The notes under the pieces: model-generated | Told to the model about the DNA's origin: nothing | Database searches by the model: none | Seen by the model: the letters and a program-made list of their open reading frames with translations, nothing else | Shown here: positions 56,649 to 64,000 of the stretch, piece after piece | How the letters are laid out: every line of letters begins with the position of its first letter | How positions within the stretch are numbered: the stretch's first letter is position 1 | Made by a program: the position numbers and the translations under genes | Source of the DNA: Nitrosococcus halophilus Nc 4 | Lineage (GTDB): Bacteria > Pseudomonadota > Gammaproteobacteria > Nitrosococcales > Nitrosococcaceae | NCBI RefSeq assembly: GCF_000024725.1 | Contig: NC_013960.1 | Coordinates: 2,032,001 to 2,096,000, forward strand | Reading direction: 5' to 3' | Length of the DNA: 64,000 bases

Positions 56649-58571
56649 ATGGAATATGCTTTATTTTCTATGGCCGAGCTTCTTGGTGAAGACGGCCCAT
56701 TAGCCCGTCAAATTGAGGGTTTTGCCCCCCGCCATCAACAACAGGAGATGGCTGAAGCGGTTGCCAAGGCTTTAGAGGAGGGACAGACCCTAGTGACCGA
56801 AGCCGGTACCGGAACCGGTAAAACCTTTGCTTATCTGGTGCCAGCTCTGTTGTCGGAGATGAAGGTCATTATTTCCACGGGTACCAAGCATCTCCAGGAC
56901 CAACTCTACCACCGAGATTTACCCTTAGTGAAAAATGCCCTGGGCGTTTCCGCCCGGTTGGCGTTGCTTAAAGGACGGGCCAATTATCTGTGCCTGCACC
57001 GTTTACATTTATTTGCACAGGAAGGAAAAACAGGGCATAGCCGTTTGGCGGCGGATTTGGTTAAGGTGCAACAGTGGGCGAGACAGACTGCCACTGGAGA
57101 TACCAGTGAGTTAAGCGTAATCCCTGAGGATTCGCCCTTGTGGCCCCGGGTCACTTCGACGGCGGATAATTGTTTTGGGCAAGATTGTCCGTCATTTTCA
57201 GAATGTCACCTGATGGCGGCCCGGCGACAGGCTCAGGAAGCGGACATTCTGGTGATTAATCATCATTTACTGCTATCGGATATGGCCTTACGGGAAGAGG
57301 GCCATGGCGATCTGTTGCCGACGGCCGGGGCCTATATCTTGGATGAGGCCCATCAACTCCCTGAAATCGCCTCCCGCTTTTTTGGACAGCGGGTGAGCAG
57401 TCGCCAATTGGTAGAGTTGGCCCGTGACAGCGTCGCAGAACAGCTCAACGATGCCCCCGATATGCCTGGTATTCGTGAAACTTGTCAGCGGCTGGAGAAG
57501 GCCACTGCCGATTTCCGCCTGGCCTTGGGGCTTGGGGAACGTCGCTTGGCGTGGGGGGAGGTTGCCAATACCCCCTCGGTGATTAAAGCTTTGGAAAAAT
57601 TAAGTCAGGCATTAGGAGATCTGGAAGCCGAACTGGAACTGGCGGCAGTACGGGGTAAGGGCTTGGAAAACTGCTTTAAGCGCTGCGGAAGCTTACAGGA
57701 ACAGATTGCGGTCTTTTCTGAAGAGGCCAGTGAGGATTTTGTGTATTGGTTCGAGGCCCGCAGCCGCTCTTTTATTTTAAGTGCAAGTCCTCTGGAAATC
57801 AGTGAAAATTTTCAGGCTTACATGGGGCGTCAACAGAGCGCATGGATATTTACCTCGGCCACAATGGCGGTAGGGGATCGCTTTGATCACTTCAATCGGC
57901 AATTGGGTTTGGACACCGCCATTACTCACCGCTGGGAAAGTCCCTTTGATTTTGGGCGGCAGGCCTTGTTGTATCAGCCCACTGGACTGCCCGATCCCCA
58001 CCATCCGGATTACACTCGTGAAGTCATCAAAGCCGCTCTGCCGGTGCTTGCTGCAAGCTGCGGCCGTGCTTTTTTGTTGTTTACCAGCCATCGGGCACTG
58101 AAGGAAGCCCATAGTTTGCTCCAGGAGCAAATTACTTTTCCTCTGTTGGTTCAGGGCAGCGCCCCGCGCAGTGAGCTATTGAGCCGTTTTCGCACCCTCG
58201 GTAATGCAGTGCTATTAGGTACCAGCAGCTTTTGGGAAGGAGTGGATGTCCGGGGTGAGGCCTTATCCTGTGTGATTATCGATAAATTGCCTTTTGCTGC
58301 ACCCGATGAACCCTTGTTGCAGGCTAGGATCGAGGCTATCCGCCGCCGGGGCGGTAATCCTTTTATGGACTACCAGCTTCCCAGTGCCATCATTCAGCTT
58401 AAGCAAGGGGTGGGGCGGCTGATTCGCGATACCCATGACCGGGGGGTATTAATGCTGTGCGATCCCCGCCTTCGCAGTAAATCCTATGGTCGCCTCTTTT
58501 TGAGGAGCTTGCCGAGGATCGCCCAGAGTCGGGATATCAAAGAGGTGGAAGCCTTCTTTCGAATAGGGTGA
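56649..58571 (+). CDS. yoaA: ATP-dependent DNA helicase YoaA/DinG family
   Basis: An XPD-like 5'-3' helicase acting in DNA repair. Walker A is EAGTGTGKTFAYLVPAL (about residue 55). Cysteines of the iron-sulfur cluster lie in YLCLHRL, STADNCFGQDCPSFSECH. The DEAH-type box is ILDEAHQLPE, and the late motifs are LGTSSFWEGVDVRG and QGVGRLIRD. The frame is open to 56412, but that extension comes from the dispersed element; the ATG at 56649 gives 640 aa, the YoaA length. The 3' end overlaps the convergent symporter gene by 88 bases. Confidence 0.92.
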   Translation: MEYALFSMAELLGEDGPLARQIEGFAPRHQQQEMAEAVAKALEEGQTLVTEAGTGTGKTFAYLVPALLSEMKVIISTGTKHLQDQLYHRDLPLVKNALGVSARLALLKGRANYLCLHRLHLFAQEGKTGHSRLAADLVKVQQWARQTATGDTSELSVIPEDSPLWPRVTSTADNCFGQDCPSFSECHLMAARRQAQEADILVINHHLLLSDMALREEGHGDLLPTAGAYILDEAHQLPEIASRFFGQRVSSRQLVELARDSVAEQLNDAPDMPGIRETCQRLEKATADFRLALGLGERRLAWGEVANTPSVIKALEKLSQALGDLEAELELAAVRGKGLENCFKRCGSLQEQIAVFSEEASEDFVYWFEARSRSFILSASPLEISENFQAYMGRQQSAWIFTSATMAVGDRFDHFNRQLGLDTAITHRWESPFDFGRQALLYQPTGLPDPHHPDYTREVIKAALPVLAASCGRAFLLFTSHRALKEAHSLLQEQITFPLLVQGSAPRSELLSRFRTLGNAVLLGTSSFWEGVDVRGEALSCVIIDKLPFAAPDEPLLQARIEAIRRRGGNPFMDYQLPSAIIQLKQGVGRLIRDTHDRGVLMLCDPRLRSKSYGRLFLRSLPRIAQSRDIKEVEAFFRIG

Positions 58572-59497
58572 TTTTCGGCTTTTAATGACCCCCTGGGACG
58601 GCGCGACCAATAGTAGGCAAGGAGGGAACCCGAGAGGTTGTGCCAGATGCTGAAGAGGGCCCCGGGCAGGGCCGCTTGAGGGGTAAAATATTTTAAGGCG
58701 AGGGCGACCGCTAGACCGGAATTCTGCATGCCTACCTCAATGGCCACGGCACGGGCTTGACGTGGATTAAAGCCGAGCAGCTGGGTTAATCCGTAGCCAC
58801 TCGCCAGGCCCAGCCCATTATGTAACAGGATGCTAAGGGTGATGGCAGGGGCGATGAGGGTCAGCTTATCCCGGTTAATGGCCACAATGATGGCGATGAT
58901 AAGCACAATGGCAAAGACTGAGAGAATGGGAAAAATGTCAGTGAGCTTGCCCAGCCGTTGGCCAAAAAACGTATTAATCATCAGTCCCAAGGTGACGGGC
59001 AGCAGCACAATGGTCAAAATACTTTGCAGCATGTCAGTCACCGGCACCGGGATTTGTTCCCCCACGTAAAGCCAGGTGAGAAAAGGGGTGGCGAAGACCG
59101 AGAGGAGGGTGGAAGTGGCCGTTAGGGTGATGGAAAGGGCCACATCGCCCCGGGCTAAATAACAAACCACATTGGAGGCGGTGCCCCCTGGACTACATCC
59201 CAGCAAGATCATTCCGGCGGCAAGATAGGGCGGTAAGCCAAAAAGGGCGCTGATGATCCAGGCGATGAAAGGCATCAATAAAAACTGGAGGAGGACGCCC
59301 GTCGCCACGACCTGGGGTTGTTTGAAAATGAGCATAAAGTCATGGGCTTTAAGGGTCATGCCCATGCCAAACATAATTAAGCCGAGTAGTGGTACGATGG
59401 CCGGCTTGAGGGAGACCCAAGGCTCAGGATATTGGTAGGCCAGTCCAGCCCCCATCAGCGCCAGCAGTGGAAATAGGGTGGTGATTCGGTTAATCAT
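58484..59497 (-). CDS. Bile acid:sodium symporter family (BASS/SBF) permease
   Basis: A 337-aa protein with about ten helices: LLGLIMFGMGMTLKAHDF near the N-terminus, the discontinuous-helix motif LLGCSPGGTASNVVCYLARG, and EVGMQNSGLAVALALKYF in the second half. Such carriers move organic anions with sodium; the substrate is unknown. The last 30 residues (SLKAENHPIRKKASTSLISR and onward) are basic and lie in the 88-base overlap with the helicase gene, so the tail may be a recent extension. Confidence 0.87.
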   Translation of the reverse strand: MINRITTLFPLLALMGAGLAYQYPEPWVSLKPAIVPLLGLIMFGMGMTLKAHDFMLIFKQPQVVATGVLLQFLLMPFIAWIISALFGLPPYLAAGMILLGCSPGGTASNVVCYLARGDVALSITLTATSTLLSVFATPFLTWLYVGEQIPVPVTDMLQSILTIVLLPVTLGLMINTFFGQRLGKLTDIFPILSVFAIVLIIAIIVAINRDKLTLIAPAITLSILLHNGLGLASGYGLTQLLGFNPRQARAVAIEVGMQNSGLAVALALKYFTPQAALPGALFSIWHNLSGSLLAYYWSRRPRGSLKAENHPIRKKASTSLISRLWAILGKLLKKRRP

Positions 59498-59614
59498 TTT
59501 TTAACGACAGTCGCCAAGGCCTTCTTTAATCAGCACGAAGCCTATCCAAACGGAATGTTTGGGAGCCAGGTGCAGATTCTAAAGCGATAATCCGGGGAAG
59601 GGGCAATAGACGAT

Positions 59615-59643
59615 ATCGTACGATGTTGGTATTATTGCGTACG
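59615..59643. promoter_or_regulatory. Possible operator of the Phd/VapC pair
   Basis: Two palindromes, ATCGTACGAT (59615-59624) and CGTACG (59638-59643), share the core CGTACG and are spaced about two helix turns apart, shortly before the antitoxin start. Repeated palindromes of this kind are typical autoregulatory sites of toxin-antitoxin promoters. Confidence 0.45.
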
Positions 59644-59666
59644 TTTTTATGCTGGAGAGTAATCAG

Positions 59667-59894
59667 ATGATTAAACATCTTTCTCCATCCCGGCTCCGGG
59701 CTAATCTCTATCGGATTCTCGATCATGTCCTTGAGTCGGGGGAGCCGGTTGAGATTGAACGCAAGGGACGGCGGCTGCGCATTGTGGTCGAGCAGGGAGG
59801 AAAGCTTGATTTGCTTAAACCGCATTCCGAGTACCTTCAGGTCCCCCCCGAAGAGATCGTGCACCTGGATTGGTCCCAGGAATGGCATCCCTGA
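59667..59894 (+). CDS. Phd/YefM-family antitoxin
   Basis: A 75-aa protein. LSPSRLRANLYRILDHVLES is the DNA-binding Phd fold and GEPVEIERKGRRLRIVVEQG the dimer strand; the acidic, Trp-containing C-terminus would wrap the toxin. The ATG at 59667 follows GGAGAG at proper spacing and is preferred to the ATG at 59649. It overlaps the toxin gene by 13 bases. Confidence 0.85.
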   Translation: MIKHLSPSRLRANLYRILDHVLESGEPVEIERKGRRLRIVVEQGGKLDLLKPHSEYLQVPPEEIVHLDWSQEWHP

Positions 59895-60271
59895 TTTATC
59901 TTGATACACATGTTGCAGCTTGGCTGTATGCCCAGGGACGAGATGCGGTACCGCATCAAGTGGCTCACCTAATCGAAGAGACTGATGACATCCGTATTTC
60001 GCCAATGGTACGGCTGGAGCTTCAGTATCTTTTTGAGATTGGGCGGGTGAAGCAACCACCACTTCCAGTACTTGATGCCTTGGAGTCGACTCTCGGACTT
60101 GTGGTTTGCAAAGCTGCTTTTCCAGCGATTGTGCGTGAGGCTGAATCGCAAATCTGGACAAGGGATCCTTTCGACCGGCTCATTGTAGCTCAGGCTACTT
60201 TATTTGGTGCACCCCTGGTAACGAAGGACGCAACAATCCACGCCAACTATACACGAGCAATATGGGATTAG
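59882..60271 (+). CDS. PIN-domain toxin, VapC family
   Basis: A 129-aa ribonuclease toxin. Acidic residues of the PIN site are in LIYLDTHVAAW, MVRLELQYL, and RDPFDRLIVAQA followed by LVTKDATI. VapC toxins usually cut tRNA or rRNA. The ATG at 59882 gives the conserved ASLIYLDTH start; 59870 is also open. It overlaps its antitoxin gene, so the pair looks complete and functional. Confidence 0.88.
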   Translation: MASLIYLDTHVAAWLYAQGRDAVPHQVAHLIEETDDIRISPMVRLELQYLFEIGRVKQPPLPVLDALESTLGLVVCKAAFPAIVREAESQIWTRDPFDRLIVAQATLFGAPLVTKDATIHANYTRAIWD

Positions 60272-60400
60272 CTTGGATTAAGGCGTGTTAGCGCCGTACC
60301 CACTAAAATTTAAGCGCTTAATGGGGGACCCTCTTTCGGCCTTGATCCACCCTTCGATGAGAGCAAGGGTTTCCAATCACCTCTAACGACAGAAACACCG
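60262..60400 (-). repeat. Dispersed repeat with palindromic end, inverted copy
   Basis: The reverse complement matches 44240-44365, including the palindrome around GTGGGTACGGCGCTAACACG. It follows the toxin stop and may terminate that transcript. Confidence 0.6.
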
Positions 60401-60453
60401 CCGAAATGCTAATCTATTAAATTAATTGTTAGGACGACTATTTCCAAGCTCTG

Positions 60454-63400
60454 ATGCATATTCTCCACGGTACCTGGTGGCCCGGCGATGGGGCTCATTT
60501 TGAAAATGAAGGCTGTTTTCTATTCTGGGTGGAGAGCGATACCCCCTTGCGGGGGCGTCGGAAGTCCGCTGTTCATCCTCATCATCTCAGTCAACCCGCC
60601 CTTAGGGGCTTTTTCACTGAAGTATTGCCCCTTGCTAAGCCCCTGCTTACCCCTCTTAAAGTCAGCCAGGCGCCTACCTGGCTGACCTTGCCGAGCGGGG
60701 ATAAGACTCCCTTGCCTTCCCTGGAGAAAGCCTATTACCAGGGCATTGAATTGCCTGAGTCCTTTACTTGGCAACCCTGGCAAGTGGATACCCTGGAAGT
60801 GGTTAATCCCCTACCGCTGTTAAAAGAGATCCATTTTCAAATCCAGCACTATCCGGATCGGGTTGTGCTAGGCAATGACCTGCTGTTTTGGTACCGTTAT
60901 GGATGTGCTTTCCGTGAGTTGATCAATCGGCACGAGTACATCCCCGCGTTACTGCCTCGCTCCCCTAAAACCCCTTCCGGTCGTCGTCAAAAACGGACTT
61001 CCACCTTCAGCTTTGAACCCACTTGGCGGATCCTCTCGCCCCGTTATGGCGAGCTCCTCAGCAGCTATGCTGCCACTATGCCGATGGTCTGCCGGGCCGC
61101 CTCTCGAGGCCCAAACCAGGGTAAGGCAAAACCGGAACTGTATGCTTCCCAAGACCTACTGCGGCACTTTTCCGAACAGACCCTCAATAAGCTGGTGAGC
61201 GAGACCCCTTTTACCCAGAAGATTTATAAGGAAGTCGCAGGGACTTTTATTGGGAGCAGCCTGGGGCAGCGAGAGGGTCACGCTTCCATGGAAACTTGGA
61301 AGCAGTGGTGTGATTGGCGCCGCCGTTTGGAAAGCCTCCATGAAGAAGGCGGTTTTATTTTAGGATTTCGGCTTCATGAGGCCTTGCCTAAACGGCCCGA
61401 TGATTGGTACTTGGAATGGTTGGTGACCTCGCGCCAAGATCCTTCCTTGCAGCTTTCCTTGAAGGAATATTGGGAATTGAAGGGAAACCAGCGCGCCACC
61501 TTCCAGCGCCGTTTTGGCAAGGGCTTTGAGCAGCGCCTGTTATTACAACTCGCCCATGGGGCGCGTATGTACCCTAAACTGTGGGAAGGGCTGAAGACCG
61601 ATCGACCCGTCGGAATCCCTTTGAATCGGCCTCAAGCCCTGGACTTTCTCAAGGAAAGTGCCTGGGTGTTGGAGGATGGGGGCTATAAAGTAATCGTCCC
61701 CGCCTGGTGGACTCCCGAAGGCCGGCAACGGGCCCGGCTCCGTCTTCGCACTTCGGCTCCGACCTCCTCCCAGGGAGCCGCCGGCGGCTATTTCAACCTC
61801 CCCTCCTTGTTGCAATATCGCTACGAACTGGCCATTGGCGACCAACCGGTGAGTGAGCAGGAGTGGCAGCTATTGGTGGAAAGCAAGGCCTCATTGGTCC
61901 ACTTCCGGGGCCAGTGGATAGAACTGGACCAGGACAAAATGGCCAGGATGTTGGAGTTCTGGCAAAAGCAACCCGCCACTCCCCAAGAGATGTCATTGAC
62001 CGAAATGTTGCAGCGGGCTGCGGCCAGCGAGGAGGATGAGGAGATGGAGCTGGTCTGCGACGAAGCCCTGGCGGAGATGCTCTCGCGCCTTCGGAATAAA
62101 GAATCCTTCATCCCCCTGGAAACGCCGCCAGGACTGCAGGGGGAGCTGCGCGGCTATCAACAGCGAGGGCTCTCCTGGTTGCGCTATCTGGAACATTTGG
62201 GTTTAGGACCCTGTCTTGCCGATGATATGGGGCTTGGGAAAACCATCCAGGTCATCGCCTTGTTGCTCCAGGAACGCAGTGAGGCGCAAGCCGTTGGACC
62301 CACCCTGCTCATTGCCCCTACCTCGGTCCTCGGTAATTGGCAAAAAGAGTTAGAGCGCTTTGCTCCCCAGCTCAAAGTCGCCATCCATCATGGTTCCCAG
62401 CGGCCACAGGAGCCTAAGGCCTTCCAGGCCGCCTGCCGGGAGCAGGATGTGGTCATCACCTCCTTTACCCTGGCCCGTAAGGATGCCAAACTTTTGGCAG
62501 CCCTTCCCTGGCGTCGTTTGGTGGTGGATGAAGCCCAAAATATCAAAAACCCCAATGCGGCCCAAACCAAGGCGGTTTTAAAATTAGAGGCCCAGCACCG
62601 AATCGCCCTGACCGGCACTCCCATTGAAAATCGATTGCTGGATCTTTGGTCCATCTTCCGTTTTCTTAATCCGGGTTATCTGGGAACCGCCACCCAATTT
62701 AGAAAACGCTTCGAGATTCCCATCCGCAAAGAGGAAGATGCGGCCTGTTCCGCCACCCTGAAACGGCTGGTGGAACCGTTCATTTTGCGTCGGATGAAAA
62801 CCGATAAAACCATCATTGCCGAGCTGCCCGATAAGCTCGAACAAAAAATCTACTGCAATCTTAGCCAGGAACAGGCTTCCCTTTATGAGGCCGTGATCCA
62901 GAAAGTCAAGGATTCCTTGGCAGAAACAGAGGGTATCCAGCGCAAGGGATTGATCCTCTCCACGTTGATGCGTCTTAAGCAGATTTGTAATCACCCGGCT
63001 CAATTCCTCCAGGATGGCAGCGAATTTTCCGAGGGCCGTTCCCACAAATTGGAGCGGGTGGCCCAGATGGTCGAGGAGGTGATGGCGGAGGGGGAAGGCT
63101 TGCTCCTGTTTACCCAGTTTACGGAGATCGGTCAGGCCTTAGAAAAACGCTTTCAACACCACTATCATTACCCGACCTATTATCTCCATGGGGGCACTGC
63201 CCGTCGCCGTCGCGAGCGGATGATTGCCGAGTTCCAGGACCCGGATACTGGACCTGCGGTGTTTATCCTTTCCCTGAAGGCTGGTGGGGTGGGCATTAAC
63301 CTGACCCGGGCCAACCATGTGTTCCATTTTGATCGCTGGTGGAATCCGGCGGTAGAAAATCAGGCCACTGACCGGGCCTACCGGATTGGTCAGACTAAGC

Positions 63401-63582
63401 AGGTCTTTGTCCACAAGATGGTGACCCTCGGTACCCTGGAAGAGCGGATTGATCAAATGTTGGAAGAAAAACAGCGTCTAGCGGGAAGCATTGTCGGCAC
63501 CGATGAAAGCTGGCTAACGGAGCTGGATAATGACGCCTTCCAGGCCCTGATTGAACTTAACCGCAGCGCCGTATTGGAGTAA
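60454..63582 (+). CDS. SNF2-family DEAD-like helicase
   Basis: A 1042-aa Swi2/Snf2 protein. The N-terminal half (about residues 1-540) is the SNF2-associated domain found in bacterial members. The motor starts with GYQQRGLSWLRYLEHLG and Walker A DDMGLGKTIQ; the box is VVDEAQNIKNP. Motif III is ALTGTPIENRLLDLWSIF, and motifs V-VI are LSLKAGGVGINLTRANHVF and QATDRAYRIGQ. It is followed 3 bases later by a SWIM zinc-finger gene, its usual partner. The role is probably in DNA or RNA polymerase remodelling and is not established. Confidence 0.92.
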   Translation: MHILHGTWWPGDGAHFENEGCFLFWVESDTPLRGRRKSAVHPHHLSQPALRGFFTEVLPLAKPLLTPLKVSQAPTWLTLPSGDKTPLPSLEKAYYQGIELPESFTWQPWQVDTLEVVNPLPLLKEIHFQIQHYPDRVVLGNDLLFWYRYGCAFRELINRHEYIPALLPRSPKTPSGRRQKRTSTFSFEPTWRILSPRYGELLSSYAATMPMVCRAASRGPNQGKAKPELYASQDLLRHFSEQTLNKLVSETPFTQKIYKEVAGTFIGSSLGQREGHASMETWKQWCDWRRRLESLHEEGGFILGFRLHEALPKRPDDWYLEWLVTSRQDPSLQLSLKEYWELKGNQRATFQRRFGKGFEQRLLLQLAHGARMYPKLWEGLKTDRPVGIPLNRPQALDFLKESAWVLEDGGYKVIVPAWWTPEGRQRARLRLRTSAPTSSQGAAGGYFNLPSLLQYRYELAIGDQPVSEQEWQLLVESKASLVHFRGQWIELDQDKMARMLEFWQKQPATPQEMSLTEMLQRAAASEEDEEMELVCDEALAEMLSRLRNKESFIPLETPPGLQGELRGYQQRGLSWLRYLEHLGLGPCLADDMGLGKTIQVIALLLQERSEAQAVGPTLLIAPTSVLGNWQKELERFAPQLKVAIHHGSQRPQEPKAFQAACREQDVVITSFTLARKDAKLLAALPWRRLVVDEAQNIKNPNAAQTKAVLKLEAQHRIALTGTPIENRLLDLWSIFRFLNPGYLGTATQFRKRFEIPIRKEEDAACSATLKRLVEPFILRRMKTDKTIIAELPDKLEQKIYCNLSQEQASLYEAVIQKVKDSLAETEGIQRKGLILSTLMRLKQICNHPAQFLQDGSEFSEGRSHKLERVAQMVEEVMAEGEGLLLFTQFTEIGQALEKRFQHHYHYPTYYLHGGTARRRRERMIAEFQDPDTGPAVFILSLKAGGVGINLTRANHVFHFDRWWNPAVENQATDRAYRIGQTKQVFVHKMVTLGTLEERIDQMLEEKQRLAGSIVGTDESWLTELDNDAFQALIELNRSAVLE

Positions 63583-63585
63583 TTT

Positions 63586-64000
63586 GTGGCAAAAATAAGC
63601 CGTACTTGGTGGGGACAACGCTTCCTTGAAGCTTTGGAGCAGTGCACTGATCCGGGGAGATTAAGCCGTGGCCGTGGCTACTCAAGCCCTCGTCGCCTCT
63701 TGTCATTTTCCCTAGAAGGCGCCACCATTAAGGCCAAAATCCGGGGCAATGTTAATCCCTATTTCGGAGTCTACAAGGAGCCCCGCTATCAGGTGGAAAT
63801 CCAGCTCAAAAGTATTCCCAGCAAAGCCTGGACGGGCATTATTCAGCGTTTGGGGAGCAATGCGGGCTGGTTGTCCCGCTTATTGTTGAATGAAATGCCC
63901 GATGACATTGAAGAAGCCTTTGCCGAAAGCAAACAGACCCTCCTGCCGAGTTCTGAAAAAGACTTAAAAACCGACTGTACCTGCCCGGATTGGGCCAATC
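63586..64000 (+). CDS. SWIM zinc-finger protein, N-terminal part
   Basis: The GTG at 63586 starts an open frame that runs off the window. It encodes AKISRTWWGQRFLEALEQC and later IKAKIRGNVNPYFGVYKEPR, ending at DCTCPDWAN, the start of the SWIM zinc motif CxCx(n)CxH. Bacterial SWIM proteins of this kind accompany SNF2 helicases, as here. It is truncated only by the window edge. Confidence 0.9.
   Translation, partial: MAKISRTWWGQRFLEALEQCTDPGRLSRGRGYSSPRRLLSFSLEGATIKAKIRGNVNPYFGVYKEPRYQVEIQLKSIPSKAWTGIIQRLGSNAGWLSRLLLNEMPDDIEEAFAESKQTLLPSSEKDLKTDCTCPDWAN

Overview
The window reads as chromosomal DNA of a halotolerant gammaproteobacterium, most likely Nitrosococcus or a close Chromatiales relative. 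This is inferred from the trpF-trpB-trpA-accD-folC order, the ectR/ectC/aspartokinase block, pilU, tldD/tldE-type genes and the coding style. No rRNA or tRNA gene was seen. Both ends are cut inside genes (trpF at the left, a SWIM zinc-finger gene at the right).

Layout. 1-16.1 kb is housekeeping: trpFBA-accD-folC, trmB, a MarR regulator divergent from ectC and an ectoine-type aspartokinase, a hybrid histidine kinase, sbcDC and a small membrane protein. 16.2-37.5 kb is an accessory island. 37.5-64 kb returns to core genes: a DUF819 membrane protein, a TldD/TldE pair, a PhoPQ-activated-protein homologue, a ChaN-PDZ protein, three lipoproteins including an M48 protease, a PatZ-like acetyltransferase, an HU-like protein, an SMR transporter, pilU, an AEC permease, a CinA-like protein, a YoaA/DinG helicase, a bile-acid-symporter-family protein, a Phd/VapC pair, and an SNF2 helicase with its SWIM partner.

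The island is the interesting part. Its scaffold is a family of small Asn/Gln-rich, cysteine-poor proteins with a double-glycine leader (two genes at 16.3-16.9 kb, one at 27.9-28.2 kb, one at 36.8-37.1 kb). A fifth locus at 34.0 kb keeps both flanks but has lost the gene. Three loci (17.0, 28.3 and 34.0 kb) carry a near-consensus sigma-54 -24/-12 promoter and a short 5'-leader hairpin. All lie on the minus strand, and a palindromic CTTCTCCC/GGGAGAAG repeat sits at their 3' sides. Between successive copies lie different cargoes: (i) a type I restriction-modification system with a Fic gene inside the operon, followed by an IS110 element; (ii) three integron-type gene cassettes (a DUF3644/HEPN protein, an unknown 150-aa protein and a ParDE-like toxin-antitoxin pair) with recognisable attC sites but no integrase; (iii) a small membrane protein, a broken acetyltransferase, a SelW-like protein and an IS4-family element.

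Mobile DNA is dense and in several cases its history can be read. The cassette-borne parE toxin is split by an IS200/IS605 element and an IS630-family element, yet its three pieces rejoin into one open frame. A 109-bp MITE sits inside an attC core site. HsdR carries an in-frame DUF559 nuclease domain bracketed by inverted GC-rich palindromic repeats. MITEs also lie directly upstream of folC and of the YoaA-like helicase, where they mislead start prediction.
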